Below, in pieces: positions 1-7,665 of a stretch of 25,109 bases of DNA (positions are counted from its first letter, which is position 1; every line of letters starts with the position of its first letter). The translations under genes and the position numbers were made by a program. The DNA comes from ANME-2 cluster archaeon (GTDB lineage: Archaea; Halobacteriota; Methanosarcinia; Methanosarcinales; Methanocomedenaceae), in the NCBI GenBank assembly GCA_023544605.1, contig JAMJFQ010000015.1, positions 1-25,109 on the forward strand, given 5' to 3'. The notes below the pieces were generated by a model. The model was not told where the DNA came from. It made no database searches and saw nothing but the letters and a program-made list of their open reading frames with translations.

Positions 1-1109
1 ACAGTCTTACCAGCCAGCACCCCTTTAAACCTCCGAGCTCCGGCATAAGCCACAGCGCCGCTTGGCTCCACAAAGATACCATTCCTCGCCAAAAAATCCC
101 GCACGTTGACAACCTCATCATCAGAAACACTCACCGCCTGCCCCCCGGTCTCCCGAATAGCACGCAAAGCCCCCAGCCCGTCAATAGGGTCCCCGCACGC
201 AATGGCAGTAGCCACGGTCTGGGGGTCGTCCACTGCAATGATCTCCGACGCCTCGTTCTCCCATGCATCCACCACAGGCCGGCAGGCATCCACCTGCACT
301 CCAAAAATAGCTGGTTTGCGCTCGATAACCCCCACCGCATACATATCCCGAAAAGCCTCGGATATGCCCCAGATCAGGGTGCCGTTGCCGACAGGCGCAA
401 TGACCACATCCGGTACGCTCCAGTACAGCTGGTCCGCTATCTCCATCCCAACGGTCTTGGTGCCCTCCCCCCTCCAGGGGTAATCACCGGTAAGGAACGA
501 ATCCCTGTGCGCTATCACATACTCCTCGGCCCTCTTCATCGCCTGAGAATAATCATCATCCACAAACCGTATCTCAGCTCCATATGCCTTGATCTGCTTG
601 ATCTTGGCCGAAGCCACGATATTGGGCACGAACACAATACAGTCAAGCCCGGCAAAAGCAGCGTATGCCGCCACAGAAGCACCCATATTACCTGTGGAAG
701 CCAACACCACCCGTCTCTTGCCATACTCCATTGCCTTGGTTATTTCAAGGGACGAGCCCCGGTCCTTGAAAGAGCCAGTGGGATTCATGGCCTCATATTT
801 CACCAGCATTCGCCCACACCCGATATCCTTGGTCAGCGAATTATTCTCTAGCAGGGGTGTGCCCCCTTCACCCATGGTAATGATATGGGACAGGTCGCGC
901 ACAGGTAAGAACGCCCAGTACTTCCAGTGGGTTGGGCTTGCCCTCTTGAACGGATCAGTCAGGAGGGATTTTCTTATCGAATCATAATCATATTCTGCAT
1001 CCAGCCCGGAGTTACAATTGGAACACCGCGGAATCGGCTTGTTCTCGATCTCACCTGGCAAATGGTGCTTGCCACACTTGAAACACCTAAAACCTGTTAC
1101 ATATACCAT
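1..1109 (-). CDS. thrC: Threonine synthase (3' end cut by window edge)
   Basis: This PLP enzyme converts O-phosphohomoserine to threonine in the cytoplasm, the last step of threonine synthesis. Translating the minus strand from the ATG at 1109 gives 369 uninterrupted codons that run off the left edge, so perhaps 30-40 residues are missing relative to a usual length near 400. An N-terminal zinc-ribbon-like Cys4 set is visible (C9, C12, C29, C32). The PLP-lysine motif NPTGSFKDRGSS follows with K115 as the Schiff-base lysine, then a GEGGTPLL motif upstream and STGNMGASVAAYAA downstream, all typical of the family. A GGGAG ribosome-binding site lies a few bases before the ATG. A 48-residue ORF sits 32 nt upstream on the same strand and is probably co-transcribed. 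The reading frame is inferred by hand translation; identity is very likely. Confidence 0.93.
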   Translation of the reverse strand, partial: MVYVTGFRCFKCGKHHLPGEIENKPIPRCSNCNSGLDAEYDYDSIRKSLLTDPFKRASPTHWKYWAFLPVRDLSHIITMGEGGTPLLENNSLTKDIGCGRMLVKYEAMNPTGSFKDRGSSLEITKAMEYGKRRVVLASTGNMGASVAAYAAFAGLDCIVFVPNIVASAKIKQIKAYGAEIRFVDDDYSQAMKRAEEYVIAHRDSFLTGDYPWRGEGTKTVGMEIADQLYWSVPDVVIAPVGNGTLIWGISEAFRDMYAVGVIERKPAIFGVQVDACRPVVDAWENEASEIIAVDDPQTVATAIACGDPIDGLGALRAIRETGGQAVSVSDDEVVNVRDFLARNGIFVEPSGAVAYAGARRFKGVLAGKT

Positions 1110-1141
1110 TTTTTCTCCCGCCTTTCTATTCAATACCCCGC

Positions 1142-1288
1142 CTACAGTGACACTTCATCCGGAGGTGCAGTGCCCTTCTTGATGAACTTTGGAGCAGGTT
1201 CCATCTTGCATTTTTTAGGCTGCTGCTTCGCCTGGCGTATCAAGAGTTCTTCCAGCTCATCATCGGTCAGTTCATTCTCTTCTACCAT
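1142..1288 (-). CDS. Small acidic/basic hypothetical protein upstream of thrC (48 aa)
   Basis: I do not recognise this protein. It begins with ATG at 1288 and ends at TAG (1142-1144). The N-terminal half is acidic (MVEENELTDDELEELLIRQ) and the C-terminal half is basic and proline-containing, with the segment KKCKMEPAPKFIKKGT and a single cysteine. It lies 32 nt ahead of threonine synthase on the same strand, so the two are likely on one transcript. There is no clear Shine-Dalgarno sequence, which fits a short-leader or leaderless archaeal mRNA. It lacks threonine-rich codon runs, so a classical leader-peptide attenuator is not supported. It could still be a chance ORF, but the helical N-terminus and clean spacing argue for a real gene. 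Confidence 0.5.
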   Translation of the reverse strand: MVEENELTDDELEELLIRQAKQQPKKCKMEPAPKFIKKGTAPPDEVSL

Positions 1289-1308
1289 ATAATAAGATAG
1301 TGGCTAAT

Positions 1309-1335
1309 AGTATTTTACTATTTTTGAGTAAAATA
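1309..1335 (-). promoter_or_regulatory. Probable promoter/operator region of the small ORF-thrC transcript
   Basis: A perfect 9-bp inverted repeat, tattttact (1311-1319) and agtaaaata (1327-1335), with a 7-nt spacer lies 23-47 bp upstream of the ATG at 1288. On the minus strand the AT-rich arms could contain the TATA box (TATTTTACT), so a protein bound here would overlap the promoter. Seen: the inverted repeat and its position. Inferred: promoter or operator role. Confidence 0.35.
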
Positions 1336-1371
1336 AGAAAAAAAGAAATGGTGTTGGCGCTTGCGCACCAA
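1336..1371 (-). terminator. Hairpin plus T-rich tract downstream of hdrD
   Basis: On the minus strand, 19 nt after the hdrD stop codon, ttggtgc-GCAA-gcgccaa (1354-1371) forms a 7-bp stem (one G-T wobble) closed by a GNRA-type tetraloop. It is followed by a pyrimidine-rich stretch with a run of seven T (1336-1350). Archaea mainly use oligo-T signals, so either part could stop transcription. It separates hdrED from the thrC unit on the same strand. Confidence 0.6.
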
Positions 1372-1389
1372 ACACAAAATGGTATGTAT

Positions 1390-2727
1390 TTATTCTTCAG
1401 TTTGGGATTTTGTCTTGGTGGAGAGACCCATCAGTTCTGCTGTAAGCACTATCAAGTCTTCGACCTGCATGTCATTCTCCTCACTATCCCTCACATTGAA
1501 ATCGCCGGTTTCCAAGCCCAGTACACTGTTCCTGCCATCACCAAGATTGCGGCGGCAGAAGGGACATGCGGATGACAGTATGTCTGCCTTTACGTCCATC
1601 GCATCCTTGATACGGCCTGATGCCACTCCCAGTGCCAGGTCAGGTATTCCGGCCTTGACTCCACCACCTGCACCACAGCAACGCTGAAGGTCGCGGTTTC
1701 GTTCCAATTCCACGAATTTCGCACCTGGCATGCTTTTGATCACCTTGCGAGGTCCCTCGAACACGCCTACATGTCTTCCCAGGTGGCAGGGGTCATGATA
1801 CGTAATGGTCTTATTTTCAAGGGAATTCTCCCACTTTATCTTACCATGTTCGATTTGTTCTGCAAGGAAGTCAGCAAGATGTACTACCTCAAAGTTGGGT
1901 TCACGTCCCATGAGGTGTGGCCAATCGATGGTTGCAGCCCTGAAACAGCCTGCACATGCGAAAAGCACTTTCTTGACACCCTTTGCTTCCAGTGCCTCCA
2001 CATTATGGATTGCGGCCTGTCTTGGAGTATCACCAATATGGGGCTGTCCGGTCCTGATCAGTGCTGAACCGCAGCACCATTCATCCTCACCCAACATGGT
2101 AAAGGGAACTTCAAGTTTGTTCAATACCCTTGCTGTGGATACGGCCAGGACCTGCATATTAAATCCTGCAGTGCATCCTGTGAAATATGCTATATCTGCA
2201 TTATCCGCGATCTCCACATCATCAGGTACCCACAACAGTCGGTCTTTCTGCTCCTTCATATATGGATTGTGCATCTCACCGATCAGCTTGGGAAAAAGGC
2301 TTTGTTTTCCATACGGTCCATTGCCCCGCAGCACAAGCTGCTGCCTTGTGGCTTCCCACATCTCAATGGTATTGAGACCGGCAGGGCAGACCGTACCGCA
2401 TACACCACATGTGGTGCAGTGGAAGAGATGATCATTGAAATTCTGGATATCCTCTTCAGGTATTTCCTTTGGTCCGAACAACTTGGCAAGCAGGCCGTAG
2501 TTCTTACCCATGAAACTTCTCCACCTGCTGATCTTATCCCTTGGAGAGATGTTCATATCCCGTTCCATAGCATCCAGGGTGGGGCACCAGTTATCACACT
2601 CACCGCATCTGGTACATGCGTCATACTGCATAAGGGATATCGGGTCTATAACATCCGTTTTTATGGAAGGCTCCCCTTTAGGGATCTCTGGCATCTGCTT
2701 TTCCTCAGCTTTTTTCTCTTCAGCCAT
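1390..2727 (-). CDS. hdrD: Heterodisulfide reductase, catalytic iron-sulfur subunit (HdrD type)
   Basis: In cytochrome-containing methanogens this subunit reduces the CoM-S-S-CoB heterodisulfide with electrons passed from the membrane cytochrome b subunit HdrE. The 445-residue product has two [4Fe-4S] motifs (C38, C41, C44, C48 and C104, C107, C110, C114). Two CCG domains follow: C185, CC218-219, C258/C261, then C314, CC350-351, C388/C391. These are the expected ligands of the noncubane clusters, and none is missing. I chose the ATG at 2727 rather than the in-frame ATG at 2751, because 2751 lies inside hdrE while 2727 follows the hdrE stop by one base and has GGTGGAGG at a normal distance. 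The order hdrE-hdrD matches the Methanosarcina operon. A DsrMK-like paralogue with another disulfide substrate is the main alternative. Confidence 0.87.
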   Translation of the reverse strand: MAEEKKAEEKQMPEIPKGEPSIKTDVIDPISLMQYDACTRCGECDNWCPTLDAMERDMNISPRDKISRWRSFMGKNYGLLAKLFGPKEIPEEDIQNFNDHLFHCTTCGVCGTVCPAGLNTIEMWEATRQQLVLRGNGPYGKQSLFPKLIGEMHNPYMKEQKDRLLWVPDDVEIADNADIAYFTGCTAGFNMQVLAVSTARVLNKLEVPFTMLGEDEWCCGSALIRTGQPHIGDTPRQAAIHNVEALEAKGVKKVLFACAGCFRAATIDWPHLMGREPNFEVVHLADFLAEQIEHGKIKWENSLENKTITYHDPCHLGRHVGVFEGPRKVIKSMPGAKFVELERNRDLQRCCGAGGGVKAGIPDLALGVASGRIKDAMDVKADILSSACPFCRRNLGDGRNSVLGLETGDFNVRDSEENDMQVEDLIVLTAELMGLSTKTKSQTEE

Positions 2728-2728
2728 T

Positions 2729-3460
2729 TTACTCGCCTCCACCGTTTGCAATAATGGTCAAGGGTGCCGCGATCATATGCATATATTTGCTAAAGGGAAT
2801 ATACGCGATACAGAAGAGCAGGGATATTGCTACATGGAACAGAGCAAGTGTCTGGGCCAGGGCTTCATCAGCACCTAAAAAAGTCCAGGCAGAAACAGCA
2901 TCCGGTCTATAACCCTCAGCCATAAAACCTGTCACCGTGATGAACAGAATACCCAAAACCAGTACCCAGTCAAAGACCTGTGTCCTCTTGCTTACTTCCG
3001 AGAGTGCGACACGTCTTATAATTGCGATTATAATTCCGATCAATAGCAGATACCCGAGTACCTCATTTGGGGTATCAAAGCCGCTTCTTACGACATTCAG
3101 ATCAAAACTTCCAATCCCTATCTTATGCAGGATCTCAAAGAGAGCAAAAATGAGGGAAAGTACAAGCATGCCTCCCCATCCGACAAAGATCAGCATGTGC
3201 ATTACCCACCTGAACGGACTGCGCCGTATAATCCTGCGCTGCAGAAGTATATCAAGGACAACCGACGTAAGTATTGATTGGTGGCCTTCCTTGGTTGCCG
3301 ATTTTATGAAGGCGCTAAGAAACGCCTTTACGCTTCCTCCGCCCCATTTTTTCATGTTCAATATCATTCCTATTAAAAATATAAGGACTGCAACCAATGC
3401 GATACCAAGCATCATTTCAAAGGTTGGAATCCCAGAATAATAACTAAATGGTTCACTCAT
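2729..3460 (-). CDS. hdrE: Heterodisulfide reductase membrane cytochrome b subunit (HdrE type)
   Basis: This is the membrane partner of HdrD, taking electrons from methanophenazine and carrying heme b. The 243-residue protein shows five hydrophobic segments (about 15-36, 86-110, 133-150, 163-182, 203-222). Histidines that could bind heme stand at 60, 88, 209 and 228. The segments RRSPFRWVMHMLIF and FCIAYIPFSKYMHMI are, from memory, close to HdrE and the wider NarI/DsrM-type family. An AGGAGGA ribosome-binding site lies 7 nt ahead of the ATG at 3460, and the stop codon is one base before hdrD, so the two are translationally coupled. A TATA box at 3567-3580 gives a leader of about 85 nt. Specific assignment to HdrE rather than a related NarI-like subunit rests on the neighbour and remembered similarity. 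Confidence 0.83.
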   Translation of the reverse strand: MSEPFSYYSGIPTFEMMLGIALVAVLIFLIGMILNMKKWGGGSVKAFLSAFIKSATKEGHQSILTSVVLDILLQRRIIRRSPFRWVMHMLIFVGWGGMLVLSLIFALFEILHKIGIGSFDLNVVRSGFDTPNEVLGYLLLIGIIIAIIRRVALSEVSKRTQVFDWVLVLGILFITVTGFMAEGYRPDAVSAWTFLGADEALAQTLALFHVAISLLFCIAYIPFSKYMHMIAAPLTIIANGGGE

Positions 3461-3566
3461 TATCTATTTCCTCCTGAAGATAACATCATTATCATTTTAT
3501 CCTTCATAGGTCAACAGACCACTATAATCAGGTCGCCTATTGGAAATTGAATATCCTAAGTATCAA

Positions 3567-3580
3567 ACTTATATAAATAT
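3567..3580 (-). promoter_or_regulatory. TATA box of the hdrED operon
   Basis: On the minus strand the sequence atatttatataagt is a near-ideal archaeal TATA element. Transcription would start about 25 nt downstream, near 3545, leaving a leader of roughly 85 nt before the hdrE ATG at 3460. Confidence 0.6.
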
Positions 3581-3654
3581 TACGTATTATCGTTATATTT
3601 GCAAACATGGCGATGAATAATTTTATTTATTCTACATTATTAATATCTTCCTGA

Positions 3655-3672
3655 GTGGAAAAGATATATAAG
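3655..3672 (+). promoter_or_regulatory. BRE/TATA promoter of the mevalonate-pathway operon
   Basis: The sequence gtggaaaagatatataag combines a purine-rich BRE-like stretch with a TATA box. The expected start is near 3690, only about 15 nt before the ATG at 3706, so the mRNA would have a very short leader without a Shine-Dalgarno site. It is divergent from the hdrED promoter about 80 bp away. Confidence 0.6.
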
Positions 3673-3705
3673 ATACAGTAATCATTGAAACCTGAGAATA
3701 CCGAG

Positions 3706-4974
3706 ATGAGTTTCAGAGATTTTATCCAGCTATTAAAGTCAGACCGTTCCATCCGGGAAGTTGATGATCAATTGTCTCCCAACCTGGAGGTATCGAGACA
3801 GGTAATGGACAGCTCAAGCCCGCTCCTTTTCAATAATGTGATGGGAGACAAGGTAGTAATGAACATCATTGCTGACCGGCAATTGATGGCTAAGGCGCTG
3901 GGGACCATGCCAGGGACAATGGTACATTACCTGGCAGGTATCGAACACGATGGCGAAGTAGTGCAGGTGGACGATTCACCATCTCAGGAGGTCATCGAGG
4001 ACCAGGTGGACCTCAGCAAGATACCTGTGCTAACGTACTACCCCCAGGACGGCGGTCCATATATTACAGCAGGAGTGGTGGTATCAGAATACGGCGGCAT
4101 ATACAATGCCTCTATCCACAGGCTCATGGTAACAGGCAAGGATACCATGGTGGGACGGCTGGTCGAGAACAGGCATACGTATAATCTTCACAAAGCTGCC
4201 TCCCGGGCAGGCGAACCCCTGCCCATTGCAGTGGTCATCGGCATAGACCCGGTAGTGCTGCTGGCAACCACCACCAGGGTGCCTGAGAAACAGGAATTCC
4301 AGTATGCAAGTGCACTCCTGGGCCGTCCCCTTGAACTGTTCCAGCTTGGGAACGGTATCAAAGTACCACATGCAGAATGGGTGCTCGAAGGATATATCGA
4401 GCCCCAGGTCAGGGTTGACGAAGGACCCTTCGTGGATATCACCGGCACTCTTGATATTGTAAGACAGGAACCCCTGATCCACATCACCAGGGTCATGCAC
4501 CGGCAGGACCCCATTTACCACGCTATTATGCCTGCGGGGGGTGAACACAAAATGCTCATGGGTGTGCCCTACGAACCACTCATCTTGAAAGAAGTGGGTA
4601 AAGTCTGTGATGTACGCAATGTAGTGCTGACCGAAGGAGGATGTTCATATCTCCATGCTGTTGTGCAGATACACCAGAACAGGAAGGATGACGGACGTAA
4701 GGCCATCGAAGCTACGTTTGCTGCCCACCGGAGCCTGAAACATGTGGTTGTTGTGGATGATGACATTGACATCTTTAATGTGTCTGATGTTGAATATGCC
4801 ATTGCCACCCGGTTCAGGGCTGACCGCGACCTGGTAGTATACCCCGATGTCCGGGGGAGTAGTCTTGACCCCATGTGTATGCCAAATGGAAATACCACAA
4901 AGATGGGATTGGATGCTACCAGGATACTGGGTGAAGAACATAAGTTCAGGCGGCCGTCCATGCTGGAGGATTAG
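3706..4974 (+). CDS. UbiD-family decarboxylase, probable trans-anhydromevalonate 5-phosphate decarboxylase
   Basis: In the archaeal mevalonate pathway a prenylated-FMN UbiD homologue decarboxylates trans-anhydromevalonate 5-phosphate to isopentenyl phosphate. The 422-residue protein has the UbiD layout, including SIHRLMVTGKDTMVGRLVENRHTY and the central segment VVIGIDPVVLLATTTRVP. It also has the C-terminal motif HVVVVDDDIDIFNVSDVEYAIATRFRAD in shortened form (acidic cluster near residue 350). The ATG at 3706 is preferred over the TTG at 3685 because MSFRDF is a natural family start and the TATA box would place transcription start close to it. The enzyme needs prenyl-FMN from a UbiX-type partner, which is not in this window. 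Two bases separate it from the aconitase X large subunit, and that context makes the mevalonate role much more likely than menaquinone-type or aromatic decarboxylation. Confidence 0.88.
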   Translation: MSFRDFIQLLKSDRSIREVDDQLSPNLEVSRQVMDSSSPLLFNNVMGDKVVMNIIADRQLMAKALGTMPGTMVHYLAGIEHDGEVVQVDDSPSQEVIEDQVDLSKIPVLTYYPQDGGPYITAGVVVSEYGGIYNASIHRLMVTGKDTMVGRLVENRHTYNLHKAASRAGEPLPIAVVIGIDPVVLLATTTRVPEKQEFQYASALLGRPLELFQLGNGIKVPHAEWVLEGYIEPQVRVDEGPFVDITGTLDIVRQEPLIHITRVMHRQDPIYHAIMPAGGEHKMLMGVPYEPLILKEVGKVCDVRNVVLTEGGCSYLHAVVQIHQNRKDDGRKAIEATFAAHRSLKHVVVVDDDIDIFNVSDVEYAIATRFRADRDLVVYPDVRGSSLDPMCMPNGNTTKMGLDATRILGEEHKFRRPSMLED

Positions 4975-4976
4975 GT

Positions 4977-6143
4977 TTGCATCTCACCCGGGAAGAAGAA
5001 GCGATATTGAACGGGGAGAGTGGTCCCACACTCCAAAAGGCCATGGAGATCATTACCGCACTGGGTGATATCTATAAAGCGGATTCGCTGGTTCCTATTA
5101 AAAGTGCCCAGATAGCAGGAGTGAGTTATAAGACCATAGGCGATGCAGGGTTGGAATGGATATCTGATCTTGAAGGGAAGGTGGTAGTACCATCGATCCT
5201 GAACCCGGCGGGCATGGACCTTGAGCGCTGGCGTGAGATGGGTATCGATGAAGAGTTTGCGGCCCGGCAGACCCGGATAATCGAAGCATACCGGCAGTTG
5301 GGTGTGAGATGCGAATGCACCTGTACACCATATTATATTGACCCTGCTCTGGCATCTTATGGCGACCACCTGGCCTGGAGTGAAAGTTCAGCGGTCTCAT
5401 ACGCCAATTCAGTTATCGGTGCCAGGACCAACCGGGAAGGGGGGCCTTCTGCACTGGCTGCCGCGCTCATTGGTAAGACTGCAAACTACGGGTACCATCT
5501 GGACGAGAAACGAGTACCCGTCATCACAGTCCACGTTGACTGCCACGTATCAGGTGCCGACTTCGGTGCATTGGGTTACCTTATAGGGGCGCAGGTGGGG
5601 GCTGATGTGCCCATGTTCAGACTACGATCCAGGCCAAACGATCTTGAACTCAAGGCGCTGGGTGCTGCCATGGCCGCCTCTGGTGCAGTGGCATTATACC
5701 ATGTCGAAGGTGTCACTCCCGAGTCGGATTCATATCAGGCCCCGGCAGAGACCATTACTATTGAGCGCAGCCAGATCGATGAGGTGTTCGAGAAAAACTG
5801 CCCTGAAGAGGTTGACCTTATAGCCCTGGGCTGCCCCCATTATTCTGCAGAAGAACTGGAAGCTGCCGCAAATCTGCTTGAGGGCGTGACCATGAATAAA
5901 GAGGTGTGGATATGTACCTCGCGTCAGGTCAGGGACAAAAATCCTGATGCAGTGCACCGGATCGAAGCCAGTGGTGCCAGGGTGTTCGTGGATACCTGCA
6001 TGGTAGTGTCCCCTGCCACCGAACGGTTCGGATGTGTGCTCACCGATTCAGGAAAGGCCTTGAAGTACATCCCGGGTATGTGCGGGGTGGGAGCTGGCCT
6101 GGCAAGCACCCGTGACTGCCTGAAAGGAGGGGATATTGATTAG
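4977..6143 (+). CDS. Phosphomevalonate dehydratase large subunit (aconitase X catalytic subunit)
   Basis: Aconitase X-type enzymes in archaea dehydrate (R)-5-phosphomevalonate to trans-anhydromevalonate 5-phosphate using an iron-sulfur cluster. The 388-residue product begins at TTG 4977 (MHLTREEEAILNG), with GGAGGA at 4965-4970 as ribosome-binding site. Cysteine-bearing motifs characteristic of the family are visible: RCECTCTPYY (C112, C114, C116), LGCPHYS, and DTCMVVSP. Further motifs are GARTNREGGPSALAAALIGK and the C-terminal KALKYIPGMCG. I cannot assign which cysteines bind the cluster by eye. Its stop overlaps the small subunit start by 8 nt, and the UbiD gene is immediately upstream. 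Related aconitase X proteins act on cis-3-hydroxyproline in bacteria, but the UbiD neighbour supports the mevalonate role. Confidence 0.9.
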   Translation: MHLTREEEAILNGESGPTLQKAMEIITALGDIYKADSLVPIKSAQIAGVSYKTIGDAGLEWISDLEGKVVVPSILNPAGMDLERWREMGIDEEFAARQTRIIEAYRQLGVRCECTCTPYYIDPALASYGDHLAWSESSAVSYANSVIGARTNREGGPSALAAALIGKTANYGYHLDEKRVPVITVHVDCHVSGADFGALGYLIGAQVGADVPMFRLRSRPNDLELKALGAAMAASGAVALYHVEGVTPESDSYQAPAETITIERSQIDEVFEKNCPEEVDLIALGCPHYSAEELEAAANLLEGVTMNKEVWICTSRQVRDKNPDAVHRIEASGARVFVDTCMVVSPATERFGCVLTDSGKALKYIPGMCGVGAGLASTRDCLKGGDID

Positions 6144-6540
6144 GACCTTAAGAGGCAGACCTATCTCCAGTGGCTGTGGCCAGGGTGAGGCACTGGTGAC
6201 CAAAGATCCCATCTCATTCCTGGGCAGCGTGGACCCTGCAACCGGTATGGTTGTAGAACAGGAACACGAACTTGAGGGTAAGTGTGTGAGCAATAAAGTG
6301 CTGGTGTTCCCTACCGGAAAGGGCTCGACCGTGAGTTCGTATGTGATGTACCAGTTAAAAAAGAATGGTACTGCTCCCGCAGCAGTGATAAATCGTTCTG
6401 CTGAACCTATCGTTGTCGTGGGCGCCATCATCTCAGATATCCCGATGGTGGACAGCACCGAACCTGATGCAATCACTACCATTAAAACAGGGGATATGGT
6501 ACGGGTCGATGGTACAAGAGGAGTTGTCCAAATTCTATGA
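6136..6540 (+). CDS. Phosphomevalonate dehydratase small subunit (aconitase X swivel domain)
   Basis: This 134-residue protein is the separate swivel domain that closes the active site of aconitase X. Family marks are the start RGRPISSGCGQGEALVTKDPIS, shortened here to RGRPISSGCGQGEAL, and the substrate-site segment FPTGKGSTVSSYVMYQL. The C-terminal GDMVRVDGTRGVVQI strand is also typical. Translation starts at TTG 6136, preceded by a strong AAAGGAGGGG site (6123-6132) that lies inside the large-subunit gene. The 8-nt overlap implies coupled translation of the two subunits in equal amount. The stop codon overlaps the next gene's ATG (ATGA). Confidence 0.9.
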   Translation: MIRTLRGRPISSGCGQGEALVTKDPISFLGSVDPATGMVVEQEHELEGKCVSNKVLVFPTGKGSTVSSYVMYQLKKNGTAPAAVINRSAEPIVVVGAIISDIPMVDSTEPDAITTIKTGDMVRVDGTRGVVQIL

Positions 6541-7652
6541 ATGAATCCAATGACAGCCATCCTGACAGTGATGATATTCCTGATGGCAAGACTGATATTC
6601 TGGAGTTTATCAGATCAGAAGTGTCTGATTTTAACATTTATGAGTATTCATACGAAGACGGAACATATTATTTTTCGGGTATTCCCTTAAACGACCCAAA
6701 AGACGTGGTAAAGCGCCTGTGGGTCTCCCTATCTATCATGGGGTACAATGTCCAGATGGTATATGAACTGGGCGAATATATCCTGGTGGTCGGCCCTATA
6801 ACTGAGCAGCGTGAGCGTATCTGGTTAAATGTTATACTGGCAACCATTACCGTTTTCACGACCATGTTCTTCGGTTCAATGTTCTTTGGTGTGGACCCTT
6901 TTGCACAACCAGGCCAGATCATCACCGGATTGCCGTTCACCCTGGCGATCATGTTCGTGTTGGGTTCCCACGAGATGGGCCATTACATTGTTGCAAAAAT
7001 GCACAAAATGAAAACATCACTACCGTATTTCATTCCATTTATCGGTATCGGGACAATGGGTGCGGTCATAAAGCACAGAGGTCCCATCCCCAATAGGACT
7101 GCCCTTTTCGATGTGGGGATCGCCGGACCCATTGTCGGCCTGGTCGCTTCGATAATAGTAACAATTATCGGTCTATCTCTACCACCGGTAAATATGGAGG
7201 CGCAGGATGGTTTTATTTTATTTAAACTGTCACTGCCGATACTTTTTTCCTTTATTGCCAGTTTCACAAGTGGAATAACTGGTGATCTGGTCATGCATCC
7301 TGTGGCCTTTGCCGGCTGGGTCGGCATGTTAGTGACAGCATTGAACCTGATACCTGCAGGCCAGCTTGATGGAGGGCATATTATACGTGCCATGCTGGGT
7401 CCCAGGTCGGCATATATATCCGCAGTGGTACCCTTCGTGCTGCTGTCAATGTCCATGTTCATCTATTTTGTAATGCAGCAGAATGGTTCAATGTGGTTGT
7501 TCTGGGGACTGTTCATCTTCCTGTTCGCAGCAGCAGGACATCCCGAGCCTCTGGAAGATTCAGATAATATCGGCAAGAGCCGGATGATACTGGGGATGCT
7601 GGTATTCATTGCGGGTTTGCTGTGCGTCACCCTCATCCCCATCCAGATATAG
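6537..7652 (+). CDS. Site-2-protease-type intramembrane metalloprotease (family M50)
   Basis: This 371-residue membrane protein carries the zinc motif HEMGH at residues 145-149 and the second-site motif QLDGGH at 276-281 (D278 as third ligand), both inside hydrophobic segments. The first roughly 100 residues are soluble and acidic; after them come a helix around 103-123, the catalytic core, and two or three C-terminal helices (about 305-330, 350-370). Site-2 proteases cut transmembrane segments of regulators or remnant signal peptides. No candidate substrate such as an anti-sigma-like protein is nearby. The ATG at 6537 overlaps the preceding TGA, so the gene is co-translated with the mevalonate enzymes. 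Whether it regulates lipid synthesis is only a guess from position. Confidence 0.85.
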   Translation: MNESNDSHPDSDDIPDGKTDILEFIRSEVSDFNIYEYSYEDGTYYFSGIPLNDPKDVVKRLWVSLSIMGYNVQMVYELGEYILVVGPITEQRERIWLNVILATITVFTTMFFGSMFFGVDPFAQPGQIITGLPFTLAIMFVLGSHEMGHYIVAKMHKMKTSLPYFIPFIGIGTMGAVIKHRGPIPNRTALFDVGIAGPIVGLVASIIVTIIGLSLPPVNMEAQDGFILFKLSLPILFSFIASFTSGITGDLVMHPVAFAGWVGMLVTALNLIPAGQLDGGHIIRAMLGPRSAYISAVVPFVLLSMSMFIYFVMQQNGSMWLFWGLFIFLFAAAGHPEPLEDSDNIGKSRMILGMLVFIAGLLCVTLIPIQI

Positions 7653-7665
7653 GGGGGAATAAAGA

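Noticed and set aside
1..987. Plus-strand ORFs at the left end (for example 106-483 and 589-987)
   Set aside because: They lie opposite threonine synthase, whose minus-strand frame is continuous and has all expected motifs.
4084..4961. Long minus-strand ORFs opposite the decarboxylase gene
   Set aside because: They are antisense shadows of a well-conserved plus-strand gene and lack motifs, starts with ribosome-binding sites, or promoters.
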